From: Anaeramoeba flamelloides
Lineage: Eukaryota > Metamonada > Anaeramoebidae
Length of the DNA stretch: 64,000 nucleotides
Reading direction: 5' to 3'
Assembly: GCA_027625915.1 (NCBI GenBank)
Contig: JANTQA010000015.1
Span: 11,995,001 to 12,059,000 of the forward strand
The notes beneath the pieces are model-generated. The model was given only the letters and a program-made list of their open reading frames with translations. It was not told the DNA's origin and did no database searches. The position numbers were made by a program, and so were the translations under genes. This document shows positions 45,670-55,315 of the stretch, one piece after another. Position 1 is the first letter of the stretch, and each line of letters starts with the position of its first letter.

Positions 45670-46860
45670 CCTTAAGTCAATCCAAAAAATTACATAACAG
45701 CTGTTTTAAAAACGTATGACCAAAAAAATTAGAGTAGTTGTGTAATTTATAACAAACATTGTTTAAAAATACAAACAATTGCTTAATTTAAAATATGTAT
45801 TGCTTAAAAAGAAATGTTTTTAGGCAATAATATCTATTGCCCAATTTGTAATATTTTAAACAATAATATGTTATAGAAGCAAAAAGGATTGAAACTATTG
45901 TAAACAATTGAAAAATATATTTATAAAAAGAACTTGTTTTGTAAAATAACAAATATCCAAAAATTGATCATAAAAGAATCATTTTAAAAAATTCAAAAAA
46001 TTAAAAATTTACTATTATGTACTCTAAAATGTTAAACATTTCAAATTAAAAAAATTTTTTTTGATCAATATTCCAAATTTTAATTTTTCATTGATAAAAT
46101 AATATCCAATAGATATTAAATTTATATCTCTCATATAAGATTTATTTATTTTTCAATTATAACTAATTATTAAATTTTTTGGAATAGTTACAAAATACTA
46201 AAATAAAAAAGTTAAACAACAAAATAACAAAAAAAAAAAAAAAAAAAAAAAACCCAAAACATAAATTAATGTTTTATAAAAAAATGATTTTAGTAAAATA
46301 CATTTTTAATAAATTTTAAAAATTTTTATTACGAAGAATAAAGCGAATGAAAGGCTATCTTATCCTTTAGCTCCTTTATTATTAAAAGTTTTGATTTTCA
46401 GTAAAATTCAAAAAAAGAAAAAATTGGCAAATAATCCAATAAAATTGAGAACTTATAAAAGAAAAAAAATTTTTTTTAACTAAAAATTATTAATAAATCT
46501 TAAATTTAAAAATAAAATCTTGAATAAAATTGAATTTATGGGGAATAAGTTCAATTTTTTAAAATATGTTCTTTCTATTAAACAAATGATTTATTAATTG
46601 CTCAATAATTGTCTGAATTGTTCAGTTTATCGAATGGTTGTGAATAAAACAATCAATTGTGTAAATTATTTTTATTTCGCAATAGAATATATATTATACA
46701 ATATTAATTTTTTATTACGCAACCACTGTTTATTTTACACAAACCAATTATACTTTTACGAAACTACTCTATTTTTTTATTAGAACCTAAAAATAGTTCA
46801 ACAAAAGTTTGTACAGTTATTTTAAAAAAGTGAAGAATTTTTTTTTTATGAAAACATTGT
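45670..46860. other. A/T-rich, probably intronic
   Basis: No exon recognised. A 28-bp poly-A run is at about 46,228-46,252. Confidence 0.4.
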
Positions 46861-46863
46861 CAA

Positions 46864-47202
46864 TCAAAACTTTTTTAAAGTTTTTCTGTTTCAATACAGT
46901 GAAATCTTTTTTTTTTTTGGGATTTTGTCAGAATTAAAACTTTTTGAAAGTTTTTTATTTTTAATTAAGTGTGCTTTTTTTTAAAAAAAAGTTCTTTTTT
47001 CCCAACCCTAACCATCTACACCACATTTAAAGGTTTATTCCTTACTTTTTGAAAATAGAAAACTTGATAAAAGTCTTAATTATGATTGAGTCCTCACTTT
47101 ATTAAAAATAAAAAACTTTCAAAAAGTTTTAATTCTGACAAAATCCCAAAAAAAAAAAAGATTTCACTGTATTGAAACAGAAAAACTTTAAAAAAGTTTT
47201 GA
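46864..47202. repeat. Long near-perfect inverted repeat (hairpin, 2 x about 103 bp)
   Basis: 46,864-46,966 (TCAAAACTTTTTTAAAGTTT, then TTCTGTTTCAATACAGTGAA and further) is mirrored by 47,100-47,202 almost base for base. Nested in it, CAGTGAAATC and GATTTCACTG are each flanked by TA, like a Tc1/mariner MITE, but the symmetry extends about 33 bp beyond those ends on both sides. Confidence 0.85.
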
Positions 47203-47479
47203 AAAAAGTCCTCATATTTTTAAAACAGCAGTAATCAATTTTATAGATAATTTTGAAAACTTTTTTGTCATAGTTTTTTAAAATGACTTTATTAAAAAAT
47301 TCAATTCTATTCTAAAAACAAAACAAAACCAAAAACATACACAAAACCAAAACACAAAACTTTTTTTGTTTGATATTTGTGTAATAAATTTAGTTTTTTC
47401 ATATACTGAAAAAAAACAAATAAATTATCTAAAATTTTTGTTTAATTTTTCCTTTTTTTACAATTTTTTTCACAGCTTT

Positions 47480-47720
47480 GGATAAAGACAATCAAAGGAT
47501 TTTATTTGTTACAATGTAAAGAAAGTTTGTAAATTTAGTTGTTCTTCAAAATGTTCTTTGTAATGAACTGTTTTGAAAACAGATTTTTGGAATTTAATAA
47601 TGGGAATTGCTCGAAAGAATTTTTTTAAATTTATCAGTATATAAATTTGACAGAATTGAAAATCTGAAAACCACAGTTATTTTGCAAAATTTGGAAAAAC
47701 AAGATTTATTTTTTTTCAAT
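47480..47720 (+). repeat. Repeat H, third copy
   Basis: Shares GTTCTTCAAAATGTTCTTTG-type and AATTTATCAGTAT blocks, in order, with 33,773-34,040 and 34,115-34,390. Diverged. Confidence 0.4.
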
Positions 47721-47855
47721 TAAAATATCTTTGCGGGTGCTTAAAAACAATTTCATTGCAAAACTTAATAAAAATCTTTATGAAAGACTTTTACAAGAAT
47801 TAATGTATTTGTATTACTTTCACAGCAACATCCAAAACCCCTTATTTTATAAACC

Positions 47856-47858
<3 letters not shown>

Positions 47859-47926
<68 letters not shown>

Positions 47927-47970
47927 TGGAGAGAGAGAGAGAGAGATATAGATAGATAGACAGATAGATG
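47859..47970. repeat. Compound microsatellite (TA)n(GA)n(GATA)n
   Basis: About 18 TA, then about 25 GA with two interruptions, then GATA/GACA units. The GA block is a pure purine strand. Confidence 0.97.
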
Positions 47971-48370
47971 TACCAATGATAACATGAATGTTAATAGAAA
48001 TAGAAATAATATTTTTTTTATAGACTTGTTTTTGAACACCAGATAAAAATTTTATATTAGATTCTATTAACAGAATATTTATTACTAATAATCAGAGTTC
48101 AACCTTTCATTCTGTTTTCAAAAAAAATGAAAAATAATTCCATTTCAATTATATTCTAACCTTTTTATTGAGAACTGATTTCATCTGGAAATCATATTTC
48201 TTCTATTTAAAATGCTTTTTTATTTTTTTAACCAAATCAAATTAATTTAATTTTAACACAAATTCACATTCAATAAACATAAATACATATTTTAAATCAA
48301 CGACATAATAAAAAAATTTTTTATCAAACACAAAAAATATTAATTGTATCAAATGATATAAAAAAAATAG

Positions 48371-48997
48371 AAACGGGAAATGAGGTTAAAAAAACAATTG
48401 AAAAAAATCAAAAAGCAACAAAACTCTGAACAAAAAGTAACAAAAAGGGTTATTGGCTCTATCAAAAACACGATGCATAGCCTAGGAACGATTCCTGAAA
48501 AAAAAGAAGAATCGACAATGGACATGGGCTTGCCAGAAACATGCTTTATGGATGAACAATGGACAAACATTAAAAACACATTGGTGAAAAACACGAACAA
48601 CAGAACAGGGTTTGTCATGATGATGGTGATATTAGCAATAACTTTAGTCTTTGGAAATGAAATGCTATTTGGCAGTTCGAAAAGTATTTCAATTCCATTC
48701 TTTTCAAATGACGCAGAGATTTCACGTAACTTAAAAAGCGACGCTTACCATAAGCAAATATCTCGAGACAAATTTGCTGATTCAGAATTATTTTCAATAG
48801 AGGAAATTAGTGATCAAGAGACAGATAATGATAATGATAATGGTAATGCGAATGCTAATGATGATACGAAAGAAATTGGAATAAAATTGAATGATCCACA
48901 GTATTTAAATAATCCAACAAAATACCATGATGCTGATCAACACCAACAAGAGAATTCCTTAAATAAAAATTATCAAGAAGTTCAGCGCCAATTATAG
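48371..48997 (+). CDS. Membrane-anchor exon, probably 3' exon of the bZIP gene
   Basis: Open from an acceptor (AAAATAG at 48,370) as KREMRLKKQLKKIKKQQN; the first ATG is 48,380, giving 205 residues if it is a separate gene. About 75 residues later is one hydrophobic segment (TGFVMMMVILAITLVFGNEM) expected to span a membrane. A Ser/Asp/Asn-rich tail follows with a (DN) run and no further helix. Joined in phase 0 to 45,215, the zipper heptads continue exactly (Leu at 35, Ile at 42), giving a 472-aa protein with activation domain, bZIP, membrane segment and lumenal tail, the layout of CREB3/ATF6-type tethered factors released by regulated proteolysis. An R-x-L (SRNLKS) about 30 residues past the membrane could be a site-1-protease-like site, but that is speculation. 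If not joined, it is an orphan single-pass membrane protein. Confidence 0.65.
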   Translation, partial: KREMRLKKQLKKIKKQQNSEQKVTKRVIGSIKNTMHSLGTIPEKKEESTMDMGLPETCFMDEQWTNIKNTLVKNTNNRTGFVMMMVILAITLVFGNEMLFGSSKSISIPFFSNDAEISRNLKSDAYHKQISRDKFADSELFSIEEISDQETDNDNDNGNANANDDTKEIGIKLNDPQYLNNPTKYHDADQHQQENSLNKNYQEVQRQL

Positions 48998-48999
48998 AA

Positions 49000-49930
49000 A
49001 CAATTATTTTGGAAAGAAAAATATAAAAATCATTAAAAATAATTTCGAAATAATATTTCAATAAATTTATTGTTTATCCTTTTTTTCTTTATTTTTTTTC
49101 CTTTCTCATTTATTTTTTACCTTACTAAACTACAAGGAAAATTTAAATACCGAAAATTAAAGTTAGCCTAAACTATACATTGGATTTAAGTTATACTTCT
49201 TTTAGAAATTATTTTTTCAAAGTTATCATAATTTTATGTAATAAAAACGGGATAGCTTTTAAACTCTTGAAAATCTGAATACCCCCCATTTCAAAAATAC
49301 CGATTTTTGAAAAAAACACCTATTTTCAGGGTATTTTTTTATTGGAAAAAGTTGAAATGAATTAATTTTTGATTGAACATTAAGATTGAAAAACGAATAA
49401 ATGTTAAAGTAATTTGCAGAAAAAAACCGGGAAAGTATATAAAAACTCAAACATGGAAAAAAATAAAATAATAAAAAATATTCGAAAAACAGATAAAAAA
49501 TCAGATTTTCAATTTAATTTAGCGATATCTTTTGATTGGAATATTTTGTGTTATTTTAAAATTGAAAAATATGTTTCCTTTTAGACTATTAAAAAAATAC
49601 TTGAAAATTATCTTTCTACTAAGTCAATTAAAAAATTCAAAAATTTTGCAATTAAAAATGAAAAAAATATTACTGAAAAATTTCATTGTTTTTTCAATTC
49701 CTATTAATATCTATTAAAGTTGTAAACCTCATTGAAAATTGTTATGTATAATAATGTTTATTATATGAGTGCATTTCAAAAATACAAAATTTAGAGATTT
49801 TTTTTTGAAAAAATTTTCCTTGTAGTGTAGTGTAGTGTAAATATAGAATGTTGTAAAAAATAGAGGTTTTATAATTTTTGAGTTAAATAAAGAGCCCCAT
49901 ACATTTATCCAAATTTTGGTAATAGTAAAT
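49000..49930. other. Intergenic, nothing recognised
   Basis: 3' flank of the membrane-anchor exon. Only short chance frames and (GTGTA)3-like GTAGTGTAGTGTAGTG at about 49,820-49,840. Confidence 0.4.
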
Positions 49931-49936
49931 ATAATG

Positions 49937-51732
49937 GAGGTTTTGATGATAACATATATTATCATGATATTAACAATAAAATCGCGATATTATAAAAAAT
50001 CGCGATTAGTCCAACTTTATCATTAAAAATCATAAAATCGCGATATTCCACATTATTAGGATTAAATATTATCACGAAAAATTGAAAAATTATTTTTTTG
50101 AAATCACCAAAAAAAAAAATCTTGACTTTTAAAAAGCCTTGATACTTTTACAACACTTTTCCCCTTTAATAAATGTTTGAAAATTTTTTTAAGTGTTGTG
50201 AATTGTATTAAAGTGTTTGAAAGTTTTGAAAGACAGAAAACTTTTATAAAGGGAATGATTTTAGTTTGTAATGGAAACACAAAATTTTTTTCTTATCATT
50301 ATTTTTTTTAACAAAATATAAAATCGCAAACAAATTTTATGATCAAACTAATAATTACCCATTTCAACAATACACTTGAATATAAGATAGATGTGTTTTC
50401 TAACAATGGAGTTGTTACATTCACAATTTAAATAGCCCAAAAGAATAAAGAATAATTTTCCTTCTTATTGGTGATCGATCAAACAATAACCTCTAAGCTC
50501 TAATTGTGTTTTCTGCCCAATACAAAGATATGAGAAGAAGAAAAAGAACAACAAGACAAATATATAATAAATCTAAATAATTGGTGATCATCTGGCAAGG
50601 ATGTTGTGAAAGCTTTTGAAAAGTTTACCGACCCCTTTTAACTTTCCTAGAATATTGAAAATGTTTTAACCCAAGATCACATTCTTTAAAGAACAGACAA
50701 AGTGTTGGTTGTTTTTAAAGCTAATTATTCAAGGCAATTTCCAACACAAGGATTAACTGAGAAAATATTTATTTATCTTTTTTTCTTATTGTTGTTGATC
50801 TTAAAGGATCTTTAGGTTTGACAACCAAACCACATGAAAACACGATAAAATTCTTTGATCTGATCCTTGATCCAATCAAGTATCTTTTTTGTTGTTTTTT
50901 AAAAAAAATACTTTTTTTCACCGAATCTATTTTTTGATCAAAAAAAATTTTTTGTTTAAATAATTTCTCAATTAGCCCAAAAACCCATCAACTAAACCCC
51001 AATTCAAAATTTTTAACACACCAAAATTCGATTTGTGAAAAAAAAAAATTTATTTAATCAATTCCATTAGATTTACCAAATTAGAACCATTTACGAATTG
51101 AAATGTTAACACTTATTTATAAATTACAATACTCACAAAACAATAAATAAATAATTATTAATACAAATAAATCATGGGTGTGTTAAAAATTTTGGAGAGA
51201 GCAAAACAAAAAAATACATTTGTAAATTTGTTGAAATTCTATTAGGGATATTGATCGATCAAATGGTTAGTTACTATCAACTAATTTTATTTGAGTTCTT
51301 CCATTACGTACAACTCAACTTTAACCTAATATCAATGGTTGAAAAAAAATTTCGATCCAACTAAACAAATTACGTAATTCAAACAATGAAATGAAAACAA
51401 AAACTAAAAGATGAAAAAATGATTTTCATATTTCACAAAAATCAAAATTATCTCCAATTTCAATGAAATTGTATTCTTGTGGTTGTTTGAAACGTTTTAG
51501 CTGTGTGGAAAATTTTGAATTTTAGTTTATTATATCGCGATTACTTTTTAATCGCGATGTTTTGGCATTTATCATGATTTTTGAAAAATTATCGGATTTT
51601 ATATTATCGCGATTTGTTATATTACCATGACTTTATAGAATATCGCGATTTTCTGATATATCGCGATTTGATTGAAATTATCGCGATTTTTGTAACTAAA
51701 TCGTGGATTAAGTATGTTATCATCAAAACCTC
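49937..51732. mobile_element. 1.8-kb DNA-transposon-like element with ATCGCGAT-rich ends
   Basis: Left end GAGGTTTTGATGATAACATA is mirrored at the right end (TATGTTATCATCAAAACCTC with one or two mismatches further in). Inside each end are several ATCGCGAT palindromes: three at 49,979-50,050 and six at 51,535-51,700. Terminal inverted repeats plus multiple subterminal motifs fit hAT-like or Mutator-like elements, where transposase binds subterminal repeats. A clear target duplication was not found. No transposase frame is visible; the interior holds a nested repeat B. Confidence 0.6.
50993..51530 (-). mobile_element. Repeat B, copy 3, nested
   Basis: Reverse-strand copy of the 22,663 element, from TAAACCCCAATTCAAAATTT to GAATTTTAGTTTA. 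It lies entirely inside the ATCGCGAT-ended element and abuts its right subterminal cluster, so it inserted later than, or moved together with, that element. Confidence 0.75.
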
Positions 51733-51739
51733 TAATATC

Positions 51740-52335
51740 TGATTATGTTAATAGACTAATAATACGTTTAATCGAAAAATCGTTTGGTAAACACCAATCT
51801 TTCAATTTTTTAAAAAAAAATCATTTATCAAACAAAAATTTGGTATTTACCAAATGATTTTATATTGTAAATCTATTCAAGCTCAAAAATCAAAACAAAT
51901 GTTTCGTTTACAATTGACGAACTTTGGAAAAATATATGGTACTCTTTATTTAACTCAAAAATTATAAAAACTCTATTTTTAAAAACATTCTATATTCATA
52001 GTTGTGCTCTTTTTTAGCTTTTTTTTAACTTCAGAAATATAAAGGAAAATTTAGAAATATTCTTTTTATTTCTTAAATATTTTTTTCATTTTAAAAATTA
52101 AAAAAACGACCTTATATTTACAAGAATTTAAAGGAATTGTGTAAACCCAAAGAATTTAATCAATTCTTTTAATTCTGGGAAAATGGTGTTATGTTGTCTT
52201 GGGGTTTCTGTTTATTAAGAAAATTTATAGATTTTCGTTTGGTTTTTTTTAAGTTTTCTATTTATTTCAAAAAGTAAAAAAAACCTAGAACACTTTACAA
52301 ATAAAATAGAAAACCTCAAAAATACCTAGAACACT
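51740..52335. other. Intergenic, nothing recognised
   Basis: A/T-rich; 52,050-52,330 has weak similarity to the 52.6-53.1 kb minisatellite phrases. Confidence 0.35.
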
Positions 52336-52341
52336 TAAATA

Positions 52342-52539
52342 CGGCCAGTTTCACTTTTAAGGCAAAAACATTCAACTAAATTTAAGGCACAAAAAAATCT
52401 CAAATTAAGGTACAAAATTTGTAATTTTTTTTTTTTACAATTTATTTTACTAGAATCTGAATTTTGTGCCTTAATTTGAGATTTTTTTTTCTGCCTTAAA
52501 TTTCGTTGAAAGTTTGTGTATTAAAAGTGAAACCGGCTG
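52342..52539. mobile_element. MITE family A, copy 8 (variant tips)
   Basis: 198 bp between TA dinucleotides. The tips are CGGCCAGTTTCAC and GTGAAACCGGCTG instead of CAGTCAG/CTGACTG, while the inner arms match the family closely. Confidence 0.85.
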
Positions 52540-52599
52540 TAATAAAATAGAAAATCTCAAGAAAAAGGATGGATATTTGTTTTTTTGTAAATTAATCAA

Positions 52600-53110
52600 C
52601 AATTTAAGAAAAGTTTTTTGAATTTTCCAAACGAAAATAAAAAAAACACCATTATCTTTTTGAGGGTTTAAAAGAATTGAGTAAAATCTACGATTTTTCT
52701 TCATTCTTTTGAATTCGGAAAAGCTAGGCACTCTACAATATTTAATGGATAATTTCTTAAGTTTTTTATTTAATATAAAAGAATAGTGCAAAAAATATAT
52801 TTTGCTCACTTCTTTTTATACCCAGAAAACCACCATTAGCGTTATTTTTAATTTGATGTAATAAAAGAAAAATTAATTAATTTTCTTTTAATTTCTGAAA
52901 TTAAAAAAAAAACCACCGTACGCTGTCCCAGAGTTTAAAAGAACCGAGTAAAATCCAAGATTTTTCTCGATTTTTTTGAATTTTCCAAACGAAAATAAAA
53001 AACCACCATTATCTTTTTGAGGGTTTAAAAGAATTGAGTAAAATCTGCGATTTTTCTTCATTCTTTTGAATTCGGAAAAGTTAGGCACCCTGCTGCACTT
53101 GACGGACACT
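52600..53110 (-). repeat. Minisatellite-like repeats, about 90 bp unit, coding-like on minus strand
   Basis: The phrase GGGTTTAAAAGAATTGAGTA recurs at 52,664 and 53,021, with a variant at 52,931 (90 bp from the last). On the minus strand the units translate to a repeating motif RRFYSILLNPQKDNG / LGFYSVLLNSGTAYGG / GGFLFSFGKFKK. Either a decayed repetitive gene or non-coding repeats with a fortuitous frame. Confidence 0.55.
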
Positions 53111-53456
53111 ATTCTTGTTAAGTTGCTAAGTATTTAGAAGAAAGTGAAAAAGGATTGATTTAACTTGGTTCTTTTGGATCCTTGAAAACAAAGAACACAT
53201 AATATTTATCATTAGAAATTTTTTTACTATTCGTTTTCAAATACACGAAAAGAACAGCCTTTTTAAAATTATTAGTTATTATCTATTTGAATAAATATCT
53301 CAAAGTTGAATTAAACTAAAATTTCTTCTTCAAATTATTTGAAAAAGTTTTATCCCAAAAGATATCTTTTTTTCTCGATGCCAGTGCTTTAAAAATATTA
53401 GTCCTCTTAACAACGATAAATACAATAACCTCAAGATTTTTAAGTTCTGGGATGTT

Positions 53457-54310
53457 GATTATAAACCCCATTCCAAAAATTTCGTCACACCCAAAATAAT
53501 AAATAGGCAAAATAAAATCCCAATTATTATATTATTTTTCCAAACATAATATTAAAAAATATTTAAGTTGTCCAGTCTTAATGTTTTTATAAGTAATTAT
53601 TTTGATCCAAATAAAAAAATATAAAAACAAAAAATTATAATTTTTGAATTGGGAGAAACAAATTTAGTCACTTCAAAATTCTCTCTTTATCAGACCAAGT
53701 GTTCAACACTTCGTTCTTAACAATAAATCTGAGAATATAATACATTGAGATTTGTTTTGCACATCAAAGAGTATCTAGAATAGACACAGATATTAGAAGA
53801 ATTTTCAACCCAAATTAGTTTTCTAAAATTTATATATGTTTCCAAAAATATTATTAAACCACCCTTAAGTTACCCAGTTGTAATATTTTTATATGTATTC
53901 ATTTTTATCCAAATAAAATAAATATAAAACCAAAAAAATAAAAATCAGTGTGTCCAAAATGAAGAAACAAGCGCTACCAAAAATTGTATTGGTAAAATTG
54001 TTGAAATTTTACCAACAATTATAGATCGATCAAATGTTAAGATACCAGCAACTAACTTTGTGTGATTTTTTTTATTTAATTAAACTCAACTTTCATCATT
54101 CAAACAACCATCAAAAAAAAAAAAACAGATCTAAGGAAACAGATTACGTAACTAGAAAAAAGAAAATGAAAACAAAACAAAAAAAATAAAAAATGAAATA
54201 GTTTGTATAATCAAAATCATCTTTCAAATTGAATATAAAGTTTAATATTGTTAACCTTTTAACTGTTTAAACTATGTCAAAAATTCTGGAAGTTGATTTT
54301 CTAAAATAAA
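53457..54310 (+). repeat. Repeat X, longest copy in two segments
   Basis: 53,457-53,640 matches 22,023-22,190 (ACCCCATTCCAAAAATTTCG head); 53,840-53,930 is a second partial head; 53,950-54,310 matches 23,270-23,600. No coding frame. Confidence 0.5.
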
Positions 54311-54319
54311 TATTATTAG

Positions 54320-55300
54320 CAAGTATGATATATCTAATAAAGTTATAGTTTTTATTTGAACTTGAAATTTTTTGATTTCCTTTATTGATAAGAAAGCAAG
54401 GGACAGGATCACATTTAATAAATAAAATCTACTTTTTCTTTCACTTGGCATTTTTATTTAGGTTGGGTTTTGTTTTAGAGAACTTGACAAATTTATTTTT
54501 GATTTTGTAGGTTAATTGAGAAAAAAGGTAATTAAACGTTCGTCTCTAATAGAAAAAATAATGTTTTTTATTAAATAACTTTGCTTTTAATTGTAAAGTC
54601 TTACACCCTTCAATTCGGATTTGGGAAAATAAAATTGTCTCTTTTAACAAATATTGAAATTCATATTAAGTTGAAGACCGACCAATAAAAAATAAAAATA
54701 ATAAGACTTGAAAACGAAAAAAAGATAATTTTTTATAATTCTCTGGGATTATTATCCTTAATACACCTTATTTTCCTCTACTGGATGATTAGAACTATAC
54801 TTTATTTTGAGAATTGTTTAATAATGAAATTTATCTTGCATAATCTTACTTAAAATGATTTATAAGAGTGGATAAATGTCAAAGTTAAATCACAAAAGTT
54901 AAAAGATCTGAGAAATGTGAAATTTTTTAACTTTGACAACTTATCAAAAGAATTATGCTGGACAGTTGTTTAAACTTTCTGTCTCTCAAATAATTTTCAA
55001 AAGTTACAAATAAAAAAAAAAATATTTTCCAAAAAAAAAGAAATGATATTTTTCAAGACTTCACTTCACTTCAAAGGAAATAAAAGCTCGAAAAGTGGGT
55101 TAGATTCCTTTCTATTCTCCAAATTGGATAAAGTTTTGAGTGCCAAAAAAATTAAGCAAAGGAATGAGAAGTGAAAAAGATATGTTTAAAAACCGAAATG
55201 GCAAACACCCAACTACCATATTTTTGCTGTTAATAAAAAATTATATTTTCATTTTTTGTCAAAGATCATTTCAACTTTCAAATTGTCTCACTAATAAACA
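54320..55300. other. Upstream region of the RalGAP gene
   Basis: No separate gene supported. 54,597-54,645 (CTTACACCCTTCAATTCGGA) resembles 14,835-14,870. A short upstream RalGAP exon could lie here but none is convincing. Confidence 0.35.
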
Positions 55301-55315
55301 AAAACCAAAAACTGA

